From Lachnospiraceae bacterium JLR.KK008 (GTDB lineage Bacteria > Bacillota > Clostridia > Lachnospirales > Lachnospiraceae): a stretch of 64,000 bases of DNA. The first letter of the stretch is position 1; the number at the start of each line of letters is the position of its first letter. Made by a program: the position numbers and the translations under genes. This document shows, one piece after another, positions 8,708 to 16,916 of this stretch. Location of the stretch: positions 3,032,001 through 3,096,000 of the forward strand of contig CP143548.1 of assembly GCA_037015955.1 (NCBI GenBank), read 5' to 3'. The notes beneath the pieces are model-generated. The model had not been told where the DNA came from and made no database searches. It was given only the letters and a program-made list of their open reading frames with translations.

Positions 8708-9856
8708 CTAGCCTACGCTGAAAAAGTCACAATGTTGGCAATGCTTCCACTCTGACCGCCCTCTGTGCAGACATTCTCTGACCATACGAAACCGATCATT
8801 ATTCCATACATCCAATACAGAATCCTTTGACACATCTCCCAATGTATTTCTGCCAAGTGCATCATTGCAGCAAAGTGATACTTTCCCGTCCGGACGGATG
8901 ATCAACTGTCGGTAAGGAAGCACACACTTCGCCCCGGGATAAGACACCAGTCTCGCATTTGGCGCATCTCCACCTCTCGTCGTCAATACTTCATCCACTT
9001 TGCGCAATACGATTGTCACTTTCGACTTCAGCTGCGGATGTTCTTCACAGTAAGCCTTGATCTTCCGGCATGGCCCAATCAATTTTAACTCCTGATGATA
9101 ATTGTCGATGACCAGCTCATCCAGATATTCCATGATCTGTACAAATCGTTCAACTGTCAGTAATGTGCCATTTGTAAACAGGTGCATTCTTGCCCGCGGC
9201 AGCCTTTCCCTCGCATACTGATGAAACTTTATGATTCGTTCATCCAGAAAAGGCTCATTATTGGAGAAAAGCGCCAGTCTCCCACTGTAGGATAGTCTTT
9301 CAAGCTCGTTGATTATTTTATAAAATAGCTCTTCTTCCATCTTTTTGAATTCTCTGGTATCATTTTTAACACTGACCGGGCAAAAAGAGCAGCCACCGTT
9401 GCAGCGATTCACTGTCTCAATCTCCACATGGTCAAATAGATGATCGGTTCCATAAAGCTCATCGACCTGATTGTTGATGGCATTGATTTTATTTGTAACC
9501 GCAATACCTGAAGTGTCAATATAATCATTGTCTATACCTTCATCCATTTCATAGGGATTGACAATCAATTCATTGGTGGGGTAGTAGCACCATTTATCTG
9601 TTTTAAAGTTTGTATAATGATATATTCCCTGTCTGTTGAGTTGATTTTCCACCTCTTTTACATATTGTGTGGAAATGACGATCTCGAAATCTCTGTATAT
9701 TTCAAGGAATCGGGCAAAACTGATGATCTCGATCCCATCAATTCGATTACCGACCCGAGTCACATTGTTGTCCACAAAATAAGCGACATTTTCTCTTCCA
9801 TATTTAAGCAAAGCATATTTTCCGTATTTACCTGCTCCGAATAATATCTTTTTCAT
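8708..9856 (-). CDS. Radical SAM/SPASM protein with N-terminal Rossmann module (2 of 4)
   Basis: 382 aa. 'KKILFGAGKYGKYALL' with 'AYFVDNN' at residues 1-85 is the shared module. The radical SAM motif is at C152, C156 and C159 (CNGGCSFC), followed by 'ALFSNNEPFLDERI' (in place of the usual GGEP) and 'MHLFTNGTLL'. The C-terminal half has 'CVLPYRQLIIRPDGKVSLCCND', 'TLGDV' and 'HCQHCDF', a clear SPASM arrangement of cysteines for extra Fe-S clusters. SPASM enzymes act on peptides, sugars and cyclitols; the glycan-operon setting favours a sugar or polyol substrate, but this is inference. The gap to the upstream GT2 gene is 45 bp, in the same direction. Confidence 0.88.
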   Translation of the reverse strand: MKKILFGAGKYGKYALLKYGRENVAYFVDNNVTRVGNRIDGIEIISFARFLEIYRDFEIVISTQYVKEVENQLNRQGIYHYTNFKTDKWCYYPTNELIVNPYEMDEGIDNDYIDTSGIAVTNKINAINNQVDELYGTDHLFDHVEIETVNRCNGGCSFCPVSVKNDTREFKKMEEELFYKIINELERLSYSGRLALFSNNEPFLDERIIKFHQYARERLPRARMHLFTNGTLLTVERFVQIMEYLDELVIDNYHQELKLIGPCRKIKAYCEEHPQLKSKVTIVLRKVDEVLTTRGGDAPNARLVSYPGAKCVLPYRQLIIRPDGKVSLCCNDALGRNTLGDVSKDSVLDVWNNDRFRMVRECLHRGRSEWKHCQHCDFFSVG

Positions 9857-9901
9857 CTCAGCTTTTATCCCTTTTCCGATATATCATTTTGCTGTCAGAT
9901 G

Positions 9902-11107
9902 CTACCCTATCTCAAATCCTTCCGGAAACTTCACATTATTGATCGTTTCCGCATCAATAAGTACAATTTTCTCTTCCACAGCTCCTGCTCTAATCAAATC
10001 ATTTTTTATTTGCTCCGACAAATAAGTACGGATATTCGCAATGACTATATAATCATATTCAACTTTACAAATCTCATCTATACCGCTTATTTTATAATTA
10101 TCAATCATCCTCCCGCTATTTTTATCGATCCAGAGTACCATATTGTAATTCTCACATCCATTTTGCAGTACTTGAGCAATCTTCCTCCCCAGGTTCCCCA
10201 CACCATAAAGAATCACTCTGCTGCCGGGAATCACTTCTGGAAATGGAAATAAATAATTTTTCTCTCTCTTAAAAAATGCCTGATAATTTGCCCCCAGCAA
10301 ATGAAGCATGACTGTCTGATTTAACAGAAAATGAAGACGTCCCAATAAATCATGCTCTTCTAAAAGTTTATAATACTGCTGATACCACAGTTTTAACTCG
10401 TCGGTGTGAAAACAACAGACAATGGAATTATCTCTTTGGATATAATGATAACTGTTATCTGCCATACACGAAATTTTACTGCTCTCTAAAATACACGCTG
10501 TTATGCACAAAACGTCTTCACACATATTGATCCTGTTATCGATCTGTTTCTGTACTTTTTTATATAATTCCCGTCGAACCGCCCAGCACCACTGGGTAAA
10601 GGGTATCTTCTGTGTGTAGAAATGTTTACTGTCGAGCGCGTTTTCCAGAAATTCTCTGATTTTCTCTCTTCCCACATATACGGCTCTTTTTATATCGAGA
10701 AAGTTTACCGTTACATGATATGTCTCACCATACTCCCGAACAAATCCATCTATACAAACCATATCAGGCGAATTTTTCTTTATTTCATTGACCAGATTTT
10801 GTAATCGTTCTCTTTCTATCCAGTCGTCTCCATCCACATTTATAACATATTCCCCCGCAGCAGCCTCCGCTCCTGCCTTACGGGCGCTCACCAATCCGCC
10901 ATTTTCCTTATGGATAACATGAATTCTGGGATCTTTTTCAGCATAATCGTCACAAATTTGTGAGCATCCATCCGTCGAGCCGTCATCTACAAGTATAATC
11001 TCCAGGTTTTTGTAGCTCTGCTTGCATATACTTGCAATACATTTGTCTATGTACTCTTTTATATTGTAAATTGGTACGATTACACTCAATAATATATTAT
11101 CCCTCAT
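9902..11107 (-). CDS. GT2 glycosyltransferase with C-terminal Rossmann module
   Basis: 401 aa. The N-terminal ~230 residues are a GT-A fold family 2 transferase: 'SVIVPIYNIKEYIDKCIAS', 'EIILVDDGSTDGC' and the metal-binding DxD in 'VINVDGDDWIERE'. No membrane helices are obvious. After ~residue 290 the shared module appears at the C-terminus ('RVILYGVGNLGRKIAQVL', 'MVLWIDKNSG', 'YDYIVIAN'). Having the module at the end rather than the start shows it is a mobile building block within this operon. AGGAAA precedes the ATG at 11107. Donor sugar unknown. Confidence 0.88.
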   Translation of the reverse strand: MRDNILLSVIVPIYNIKEYIDKCIASICKQSYKNLEIILVDDGSTDGCSQICDDYAEKDPRIHVIHKENGGLVSARKAGAEAAAGEYVINVDGDDWIERERLQNLVNEIKKNSPDMVCIDGFVREYGETYHVTVNFLDIKRAVYVGREKIREFLENALDSKHFYTQKIPFTQWCWAVRRELYKKVQKQIDNRINMCEDVLCITACILESSKISCMADNSYHYIQRDNSIVCCFHTDELKLWYQQYYKLLEEHDLLGRLHFLLNQTVMLHLLGANYQAFFKREKNYLFPFPEVIPGSRVILYGVGNLGRKIAQVLQNGCENYNMVLWIDKNSGRMIDNYKISGIDEICKVEYDYIVIANIRTYLSEQIKNDLIRAGAVEEKIVLIDAETINNVKFPEGFEIG

Positions 11108-11139
11108 TATGATTTCCTACTGCCTCATTCCACTGTCAA

Positions 11140-12327
11140 CTATATCAATTTAGCGCAGGAACATTTCCGGCACAATATATCTCTGGAAAAGTCAGACAAC
11201 ATTCCTTCTTTGATCCGTTTCATTTCCTGCCCACGCATGATCTCTTCGTACGACTGTTCCCTCAAATTTCCCAATACATGTTTCATACCATAATCCATAC
11301 AGCATAAAAGCAACGTCCCATCCGGTAACAGTTCATTTTTATTCAACCCACTGCCGCACACACCACAGGAGATTTTTCCTTCTCCGATTGACTTACTGAC
11401 GAGTTCCTCACCTTCCAGATTTCCAGCCCGATCAAACAGAGAACTTGTAATCACATACTTTTTTCCACATATTTTCTCTGCCCTCTTGTCTGGCCGTGCC
11501 TGTGCATTACACATGCCGACGAATGGTCTTCCGTCGCTGCGTTTATGTTCTATTATAATCTCTAACAGTTTATAATACTCATCTGTCAATGGTATGTTTG
11601 CGTACTGCTTTTCGTCAGCTATATGTAAAGTAACGAATCCAATCGGCAGCTCCAGGACTTCTTTTAACATCTTTTCGTTTAATCCGACGAGTGTTGTATA
11701 CAGGTCGACCGTTTTACCCATTTCACAGACTTTTCTGATCATCGGCACACACTGCGGATTCAAAAATGGTTCCGCAAATCCGCCGAACTGGAACACCGCA
11801 TTTGAAGGCATATGTTCTATGCACCGGATTAATGTTTCCATAGTCATCAGACATGCTCTGTCTTTATTGTCTTTCAAATATTCCCGCAGAAATACATCCT
11901 GTGGGCAGTACTTACAATTTATACTACAGCCAATTTTCATTGTGATGTCGATACAGGGTGTCTCATCGTACCCACATCTTTCATCCTCGTTACCCATGAT
12001 CACACCGGAAGATATGATCTGTTCCTGTTTGATATGATGCGATACAAGATATGCTGTCACTTCTTTTGTGTTGTGCTGATTAAGAGCTAATATAAATATG
12101 CTGTCCTTAACCTGCCTGTCTGCTGCTATCTCTGCAAACTCATAGACAGGCAGATCGAAAAGACTGTGTTCACTTCTTATCGTAACAACAAAGCCATGAA
12201 CGAATATACCCTGTTGCTCTAATGCCTGGTAGATATTTCGTCCCCATATCCCTGTCCCATAAATATAAATTTTTTTCCCCTGTTTTATATACTTTTGAAT
12301 TTGTTCCATTCCCTGTGTCAATATCAT
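11140..12327 (-). CDS. Radical SAM protein with N-terminal Rossmann module (3 of 4)
   Basis: 395 aa from the ATG at 12327, chosen because GGAG lies 10 nt upstream; a GTG at 12333 is less well spaced. The module is at residues ~18-110 ('KIYIYGTGIWGRNIYQAL'). The [4Fe-4S] motif is C134, C138, C141 (CSINCKYC), followed by 'AVFQFGGFAEPFLNP' and 'VDLYTTLVGL'. C-terminal cysteines ('ISCGVCGSG', 'TLLLCCMDYG', 'CRKCSCAKL') form a SPASM-like cluster region with 'DGTLLLCC' and 'LGNLREQSYEEIMRG'. Spacing of module and iron-sulfur motif is very close to that of radical SAM proteins 1 and 4. Substrate unknown. Confidence 0.87.
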   Translation of the reverse strand: MILTQGMEQIQKYIKQGKKIYIYGTGIWGRNIYQALEQQGIFVHGFVVTIRSEHSLFDLPVYEFAEIAADRQVKDSIFILALNQHNTKEVTAYLVSHHIKQEQIISSGVIMGNEDERCGYDETPCIDITMKIGCSINCKYCPQDVFLREYLKDNKDRACLMTMETLIRCIEHMPSNAVFQFGGFAEPFLNPQCVPMIRKVCEMGKTVDLYTTLVGLNEKMLKEVLELPIGFVTLHIADEKQYANIPLTDEYYKLLEIIIEHKRSDGRPFVGMCNAQARPDKRAEKICGKKYVITSSLFDRAGNLEGEELVSKSIGEGKISCGVCGSGLNKNELLPDGTLLLCCMDYGMKHVLGNLREQSYEEIMRGQEMKRIKEGMLSDFSRDILCRKCSCAKLI

Positions 12328-12346
12328 GATCACTTGTCTCCAGTTC

Positions 12347-13489
12347 TTATGCCATGTCGTTGTTTATCTGTAATCCTGCCGGTATATAATTGGTATTATC
12401 TTTTCCACAGCCACCACATATTCTGCAAAAGCTGCTTGTCCCTCTGCTCAACTCTACCAGCTTATGGCACGCATATTTATCCTCCGGATCAATCTCCTCC
12501 AAAATAATATAGTCCTCCGGACAGAGCTTGTATCGTCCGCTTTTTTCAGCACTCCACGACACATTACAGTAATAAAATTTGCCATCATTGAGTCCATTCC
12601 ATTCCGGTCTGCAGCATGCCAAATGTTCCTTCAGTTCTATCTCATTACGTCTGAACGGCGACTCCGGAAATCCAAAGTCACACCATATAATAGAAGGTTT
12701 TCTATCATAGTGAATTCCATATTCTTTGAATCTGGCCTCCAGCAGATCCAGCCTCTCCTGATAAGGAATCTGATCGGAATAATCACTTACTACAATATGT
12801 GTTCCATATTTTTTCATAACTTCCAGGATTTCGTACGATGGCAGCACACTTCCATTTGAGGCATAAGAGATTGTTCCAAATTGACTTCCGTAATTTTCCT
12901 CCAGATAGACAATAACATCTTTCAGAACCGGATTTAACATCGGTTCTCCACCGATCAAACCAAAATAAACAACATAGTCGATTCGCGAAAAGAACTGATC
13001 GATATTTCGCTTTAATTGTTCCAATGTATAATGAAAATGTTTCTCATAATACGGAATGAACATATTGCAGCCCTGACAGTTGAATGTACATTTTGTTGTC
13101 ACTGTCATATCTACATGATAGACACAGTTCATACCTCTTGCATTCCAAAACCATTCACAGATGAATTGTCCGAGCCTGCAATAATCTTCAAATTCTGTCA
13201 ACCCTTGCCTGTCCAAAAATACAGAAATATCATTGTAAGCGGCATGGGCCGTCATGACTACAATCTTTTTACCAATTATTTTTTCCTTCGCTTCTGTATA
13301 TGAAATAATCGGAATGCCATTCCATTCTTTTCCCTGTTTATCCGTATCCTGATCGATGACACAAATAATATTAACATTTACTTTTTCAAACAGACCTTTA
13401 CATATTTTAGACACGGTACCTGCGCCATAGAGCACGATTTCATTGATTTCCTTCCAGTCTTCTGACAATCTTCCCAAATCACTCTGCAT
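12347..13489 (-). CDS. Radical SAM protein with N-terminal Rossmann module (4 of 4)
   Basis: 380 aa. The module is at ~16-105 ('EIVLYGAGTVSKICKGLF', 'CVIDQDTDKQG'). The radical SAM motif is C134, C138, C141 (CTFNCQGC), with 'VVYFGLIGGEPMLNPVL' and 'ISYASNGSVLPSYE'. The C-terminal part has 'LACCRPEWNGLNDGKFYYCNVSW', shortened here as CC...YYC, and 'FCRICGGCG', consistent with an auxiliary cluster. GGGAGATC precedes the ATG at 13489. It is the first of the radical SAM genes after the HAD-domain gene (11-bp gap). The 'LIGGEP' text is closest to protein 1, so the two may be paralogues or partners. Confidence 0.87.
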   Translation of the reverse strand: MQSDLGRLSEDWKEINEIVLYGAGTVSKICKGLFEKVNVNIICVIDQDTDKQGKEWNGIPIISYTEAKEKIIGKKIVVMTAHAAYNDISVFLDRQGLTEFEDYCRLGQFICEWFWNARGMNCVYHVDMTVTTKCTFNCQGCNMFIPYYEKHFHYTLEQLKRNIDQFFSRIDYVVYFGLIGGEPMLNPVLKDVIVYLEENYGSQFGTISYASNGSVLPSYEILEVMKKYGTHIVVSDYSDQIPYQERLDLLEARFKEYGIHYDRKPSIIWCDFGFPESPFRRNEIELKEHLACCRPEWNGLNDGKFYYCNVSWSAEKSGRYKLCPEDYIILEEIDPEDKYACHKLVELSRGTSSFCRICGGCGKDNTNYIPAGLQINNDMA

Positions 13490-13500
13490 TTCTGATCTCC

Positions 13501-15603
13501 CTAATAAAACAGCATCGATTCAATCCGGTTCATCATTCCGTTATCGTTATAAAAGCTTCTCTTTATGTCATCCGAAAATTCCATCGTTCCACTAAAGCAA
13601 AAGCCATAATACCAATCAACAAATTGTCTGTCCGGATTCAGTCCAAGCGTTCCAAACAGTCTGACATAATCGTAAATGAATTCTTTAATCCCCTCATTGA
13701 TTTCACGTTTATCGTCGAAATAATTTTGATTATTCTTTTTTTCCGCACAGACAAAATTGCCTTCAGCATCAACCGCCCTTACCATTCCGTAAGGCGCTGT
13801 CAAAACGCTTTCAATATAAATCATCCGCTTTAATATCTGACTGTTCTTTCCCGTTTTGTCATGCTCCTGCTGAAAACAGGCTTTCATCTCCGGCTTTTGC
13901 TCATCTCTTTCCTGCCTGGAAAGATCCGCATTAAAATAGTACCCTCGTATCCTCTTACCTGTTAATTGATTCAGATATTTTTGGTTATTGCCATAATACC
14001 CCAGGTCTACAACTGCACAATCATTGTCCAGATTCATTCTCTCTAAATAACACAGATAATTCTTTCTGATTTCACGGATATGATTCTGTATCTCAGTAAA
14101 ATGTATTTTTATCTGTTCCTCCAGAGATCGCCCTTCTGCTCTCGTTACGCCTTTTATGCCAAGCCTGTCCTCAAACAATTCTTCCATGCTTCCGGTATAT
14201 GGCATAGACATATAGTCCAGAAGTTCTTCCCCGGAAGTGACAGACGCCGACATGACAAGCTGCCTTGAAATTCCAAGGTAGCAATTTTCTCTTTTTTCTC
14301 CCAGAAGCTCACACAAAAATGTAAAATCTTCCTGCAAAAAGTATCCATCCCGTGACATAAATACCAGCTTTTTGATCTGATCCCGTTTGCTCTCCTGTAA
14401 CAGCCATAAAAGAAATGTCAAAATAACCGGTCCAAACACGGCATATCCCATTTCCTGATTGCTTTTGAGCACAGTCATTCCATCTCTGCGCAAAAGTGTA
14501 TACACATTTCTGAATAATTTCTGTCGAACACAACCTGCAATCGCTGCCGCATAATTACTGCAGACATTTGTTAAAAGACCATGCATGGAAGAGGCTGACA
14601 ATATTTCTCCGGAAGATGGCGCCAAATACGTATTTATTCCATACTTCCGTGGTATCTCTATATCTGCCTTTTGATGATCCCCAATATGTAAAGCGGCTCT
14701 CTCCTTTATAATCCGTTTGTTGTAGTAATCCCATAAAGAGCCATCTTTTTTAGAACAGTCTAATACGCAGGAAACCAGGATGTTTTCCTCTGGTAATTTA
14801 ATCTGGCAGCTATTCAACATTTCTGCAAAGAAGTGCAGCGGCAAATACATATCGCTGACCACATATACTGCTTTTTTCTTTCGAAGTGCATACTGCATCA
14901 CTTCCACACTCTCCGGACGCGGCACCAACAGTTTTTTCTCCACCTGCAATTCTTTTTTCTTAATGCTTTGGATCACCGGTCCGGGAAGCGCACTCAGTTT
15001 TTCTATTTCTTTGTATAGATCATCAAGCGAATACTGTTTTTTGAGCCTTTTTTTTGCTTCATTTCTTATTTCGATGAAATTGTTTGCACACTGCCACTCT
15101 TCTTGGATTTCTACCTCCAACAGGCGGAATATATCTTCAGGATCACAAACAGCACGCATAAACAAAGTATCAAAGAAATCAAACGATATAACCTGCGCCT
15201 GATCGATACGGTTGTATAAACTTTCAACAGAAAGATCATAAAAAGGATTCTCTGATCCGCACTTTAACCTCTTTTTTGCTCTTTTCCCGTTCTTATAATA
15301 AACAGGAATTTTTAAATCAGAGATACGATCATAAATGACATCCCAGTAAGTCTCCGATGTATTGATAATGACCAGATCGCCCATCTTTTCTGCCATAACC
15401 GGATCGATAACCGGCAGTCCAAAAAACGTTTTTCCGATATTTTCAGAACTTTTATCCATCAGGCCTGCAAAATGAAATCCTTTCACTCCTTCAACCAATG
15501 TCGCCGTATATCTGCCAATTCCATAAAGAATGATATTCTCATTCCTATATGACATAAAGTTGTTTGTAAAGTCGTCTATTTCATTTTGATATTTATGATC
15601 CAT
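13501..15603 (-). CDS. HAD-like polysaccharide-locus protein, three-part, with N-terminal Rossmann module
   Basis: 700 aa. Residues ~20-110 are the shared module ('IILYGIGRYTATLVEGV'). A HAD-like domain begins at ~135 with 'VISFDFFDTLFMR' and later 'VYVVSDMYLP' and 'LHIGDHQKADIEIPRKYG'. The usual second Asp (D+2) of phosphatase-type HADs is Phe here, as in the wider 'SFDxFDTLxxR' family of surface-glycan loci. A second large domain from ~380 contains 'KLVFMSRDGYFLQEDF' and 'CAVVDLGYYGNNQ', a conserved pairing with this HAD type. No membrane helices are seen. Role unknown; probably a transferase or phosphate-chemistry enzyme in glycan assembly. Long AT-rich gene with good coding character. Confidence 0.75.
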   Translation of the reverse strand: MDHKYQNEIDDFTNNFMSYRNENIILYGIGRYTATLVEGVKGFHFAGLMDKSSENIGKTFFGLPVIDPVMAEKMGDLVIINTSETYWDVIYDRISDLKIPVYYKNGKRAKKRLKCGSENPFYDLSVESLYNRIDQAQVISFDFFDTLFMRAVCDPEDIFRLLEVEIQEEWQCANNFIEIRNEAKKRLKKQYSLDDLYKEIEKLSALPGPVIQSIKKKELQVEKKLLVPRPESVEVMQYALRKKKAVYVVSDMYLPLHFFAEMLNSCQIKLPEENILVSCVLDCSKKDGSLWDYYNKRIIKERAALHIGDHQKADIEIPRKYGINTYLAPSSGEILSASSMHGLLTNVCSNYAAAIAGCVRQKLFRNVYTLLRRDGMTVLKSNQEMGYAVFGPVILTFLLWLLQESKRDQIKKLVFMSRDGYFLQEDFTFLCELLGEKRENCYLGISRQLVMSASVTSGEELLDYMSMPYTGSMEELFEDRLGIKGVTRAEGRSLEEQIKIHFTEIQNHIREIRKNYLCYLERMNLDNDCAVVDLGYYGNNQKYLNQLTGKRIRGYYFNADLSRQERDEQKPEMKACFQQEHDKTGKNSQILKRMIYIESVLTAPYGMVRAVDAEGNFVCAEKKNNQNYFDDKREINEGIKEFIYDYVRLFGTLGLNPDRQFVDWYYGFCFSGTMEFSDDIKRSFYNDNGMMNRIESMLFY

Positions 15604-15615
15604 TTGTGACCAGTT

Positions 15616-16800
15616 TCATCCTTTCATCCTGGCAATCAGGTCGCAGACCCGCGCTGCGGCTTTTCCGTCCTCTTTCATTCCGGTCTCTTCAAACAGTCTC
15701 TCCAGCCCCTGCTGGTAGTCCTCATCCTCAAAAGACGTTATCTTTTCCCAAAGGCCTGCCTCATCCTCTGCAAACGGAAATGGCAGTTTCCGAAGATCCC
15801 ACAGCAGCTTCCCCCGCTCTCCCGTATATTCCTGATAGTCATCTGCGTATAAAAATACCGGAATACGCATCACTGCCGCGTCAAAAGCTGCACTCGAATA
15901 ATCTGTCAAAAAAGCGTCGCATCCTGCCAGCACTTCATACAAGTCATCCACTCTGCTCACGTCCACAGCGCCCTCTCCGACCGCTCCTCCATCAAGATTT
16001 CTGGCTACAAGCTGGGGATGCAGACGCACAAAGACCGTCCAGCTCCCACCAAAACGCTCCGCCAAAACTGCCCGCAGTCTCCCATAGTCAGGAAATCTCT
16101 GCCCGGCTGCCACTTTGCGCTCCGTCCCCTGACTCCCGCCACGAAAAGTCGGTGCATACAGAATAACCCTTTCTTCCTGCGGTAAATGAAACTTCTTCCG
16201 CACTGCCTTTGCGGCCTTCCGTCTGCCATTCACAAGGATGTCACATCTGGGAGACCCGGTCCGCAGTACCGGACCTTCATAGATCATACCTCTTGGAAGG
16301 GTCGCATCGTACCAGTCAGAGTTTGAGAGCACATAGTCAATCATCTCCGAGTCATGCCGGCTCACCAGATAGGCAATCTTTGAAAAGGACGCACCACGAT
16401 CCAGGCACGTCGGCTTAAACCCCAGCTTCGCATGCCATGTCTGGATATAGACCTGCCCCCTGCGCTTTCTTGCCTCCAGCTGTTTCCTGCTGTTATCGAT
16501 CCAAAATCCTGCGGTCGTGAGGTGATATGCCCTCCTCCACAGACTGTTATGCACTGGCCTTATATAAGACGGAAACGATTTTGATCTGTCATTCACCAGC
16601 CAGATCAGTTCATATCCTCCTCGTCTGTGCAGCTCTTCCGCAATGTATTTGGGATTGCATGTATACCCGGTTGTCCCCTCGATACAGCAAAAAACTGCTT
16701 TCTTTCTTTTGATCGGAAATACCCGGCAGACATAGAATGCCAGGCTCTGAACCCGTGCCTTCCACAGCCGTTTTTTTATGTATCTCTCTTCCTGATTCAT
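15616..16800 (-). CDS. CDP-glycerol/ribitol glycerophosphotransferase family protein
   Basis: ~394 aa, TagB/TagF/TarL-type (PF04464) enzyme that moves polyol-phosphate from a CDP-polyol to a lipid-linked glycan or growing teichoic chain on the inner membrane face. Visible motifs: 'GTTGYTCNPKYIAEEL', 'IQTWHAKLGFKPT', 'TGSPRCDILVNG', 'RVILYAPTFRGG', 'FVRLHPQL' and 'CDAFLTDYSSAAFDAAV', which carry the conserved His and Asp-Ser residues of the family. The ATG at 16800 is preferred; a GTG at 16842 is in frame but has a stop codon directly before it. It fits the cytidylyltransferase two genes upstream, which would make the CDP-polyol. Confidence 0.87.
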   Translation of the reverse strand: MNQEERYIKKRLWKARVQSLAFYVCRVFPIKRKKAVFCCIEGTTGYTCNPKYIAEELHRRGGYELIWLVNDRSKSFPSYIRPVHNSLWRRAYHLTTAGFWIDNSRKQLEARKRRGQVYIQTWHAKLGFKPTCLDRGASFSKIAYLVSRHDSEMIDYVLSNSDWYDATLPRGMIYEGPVLRTGSPRCDILVNGRRKAAKAVRKKFHLPQEERVILYAPTFRGGSQGTERKVAAGQRFPDYGRLRAVLAERFGGSWTVFVRLHPQLVARNLDGGAVGEGAVDVSRVDDLYEVLAGCDAFLTDYSSAAFDAAVMRIPVFLYADDYQEYTGERGKLLWDLRKLPFPFAEDEAGLWEKITSFEDEDYQQGLERLFEETGMKEDGKAAARVCDLIARMKG

Positions 16801-16869
16801 GTTATTGCCAACCTGTCCCCTTCCTCTCCTCTTCCACCCCACTCCTCAGACGGCCGCTTGACACCTGCT

Positions 16870-16877
16870 CCCCCCCC
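16870..16877 (-). repeat. Poly-G tract (G8) in the leader of the glycerophosphotransferase gene
   Basis: Eight C on the plus strand, 70 nt before the ATG at 16800. The run lies within a small open frame starting at an ATG at 16882 (MAGGEQ...). With 8 G that frame ends in TAA two bases before the gene's ATG; with 9 G it would end in a TGA overlapping the ATG (ATGA). Its length could therefore alter translational coupling. The small ORF's own ribosome site is weak. Confidence 0.5.
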
Positions 16878-16916
16878 GCCATCTCTGTCCGTCATCAGCG
16901 CTCAAAATAGCAGGTT

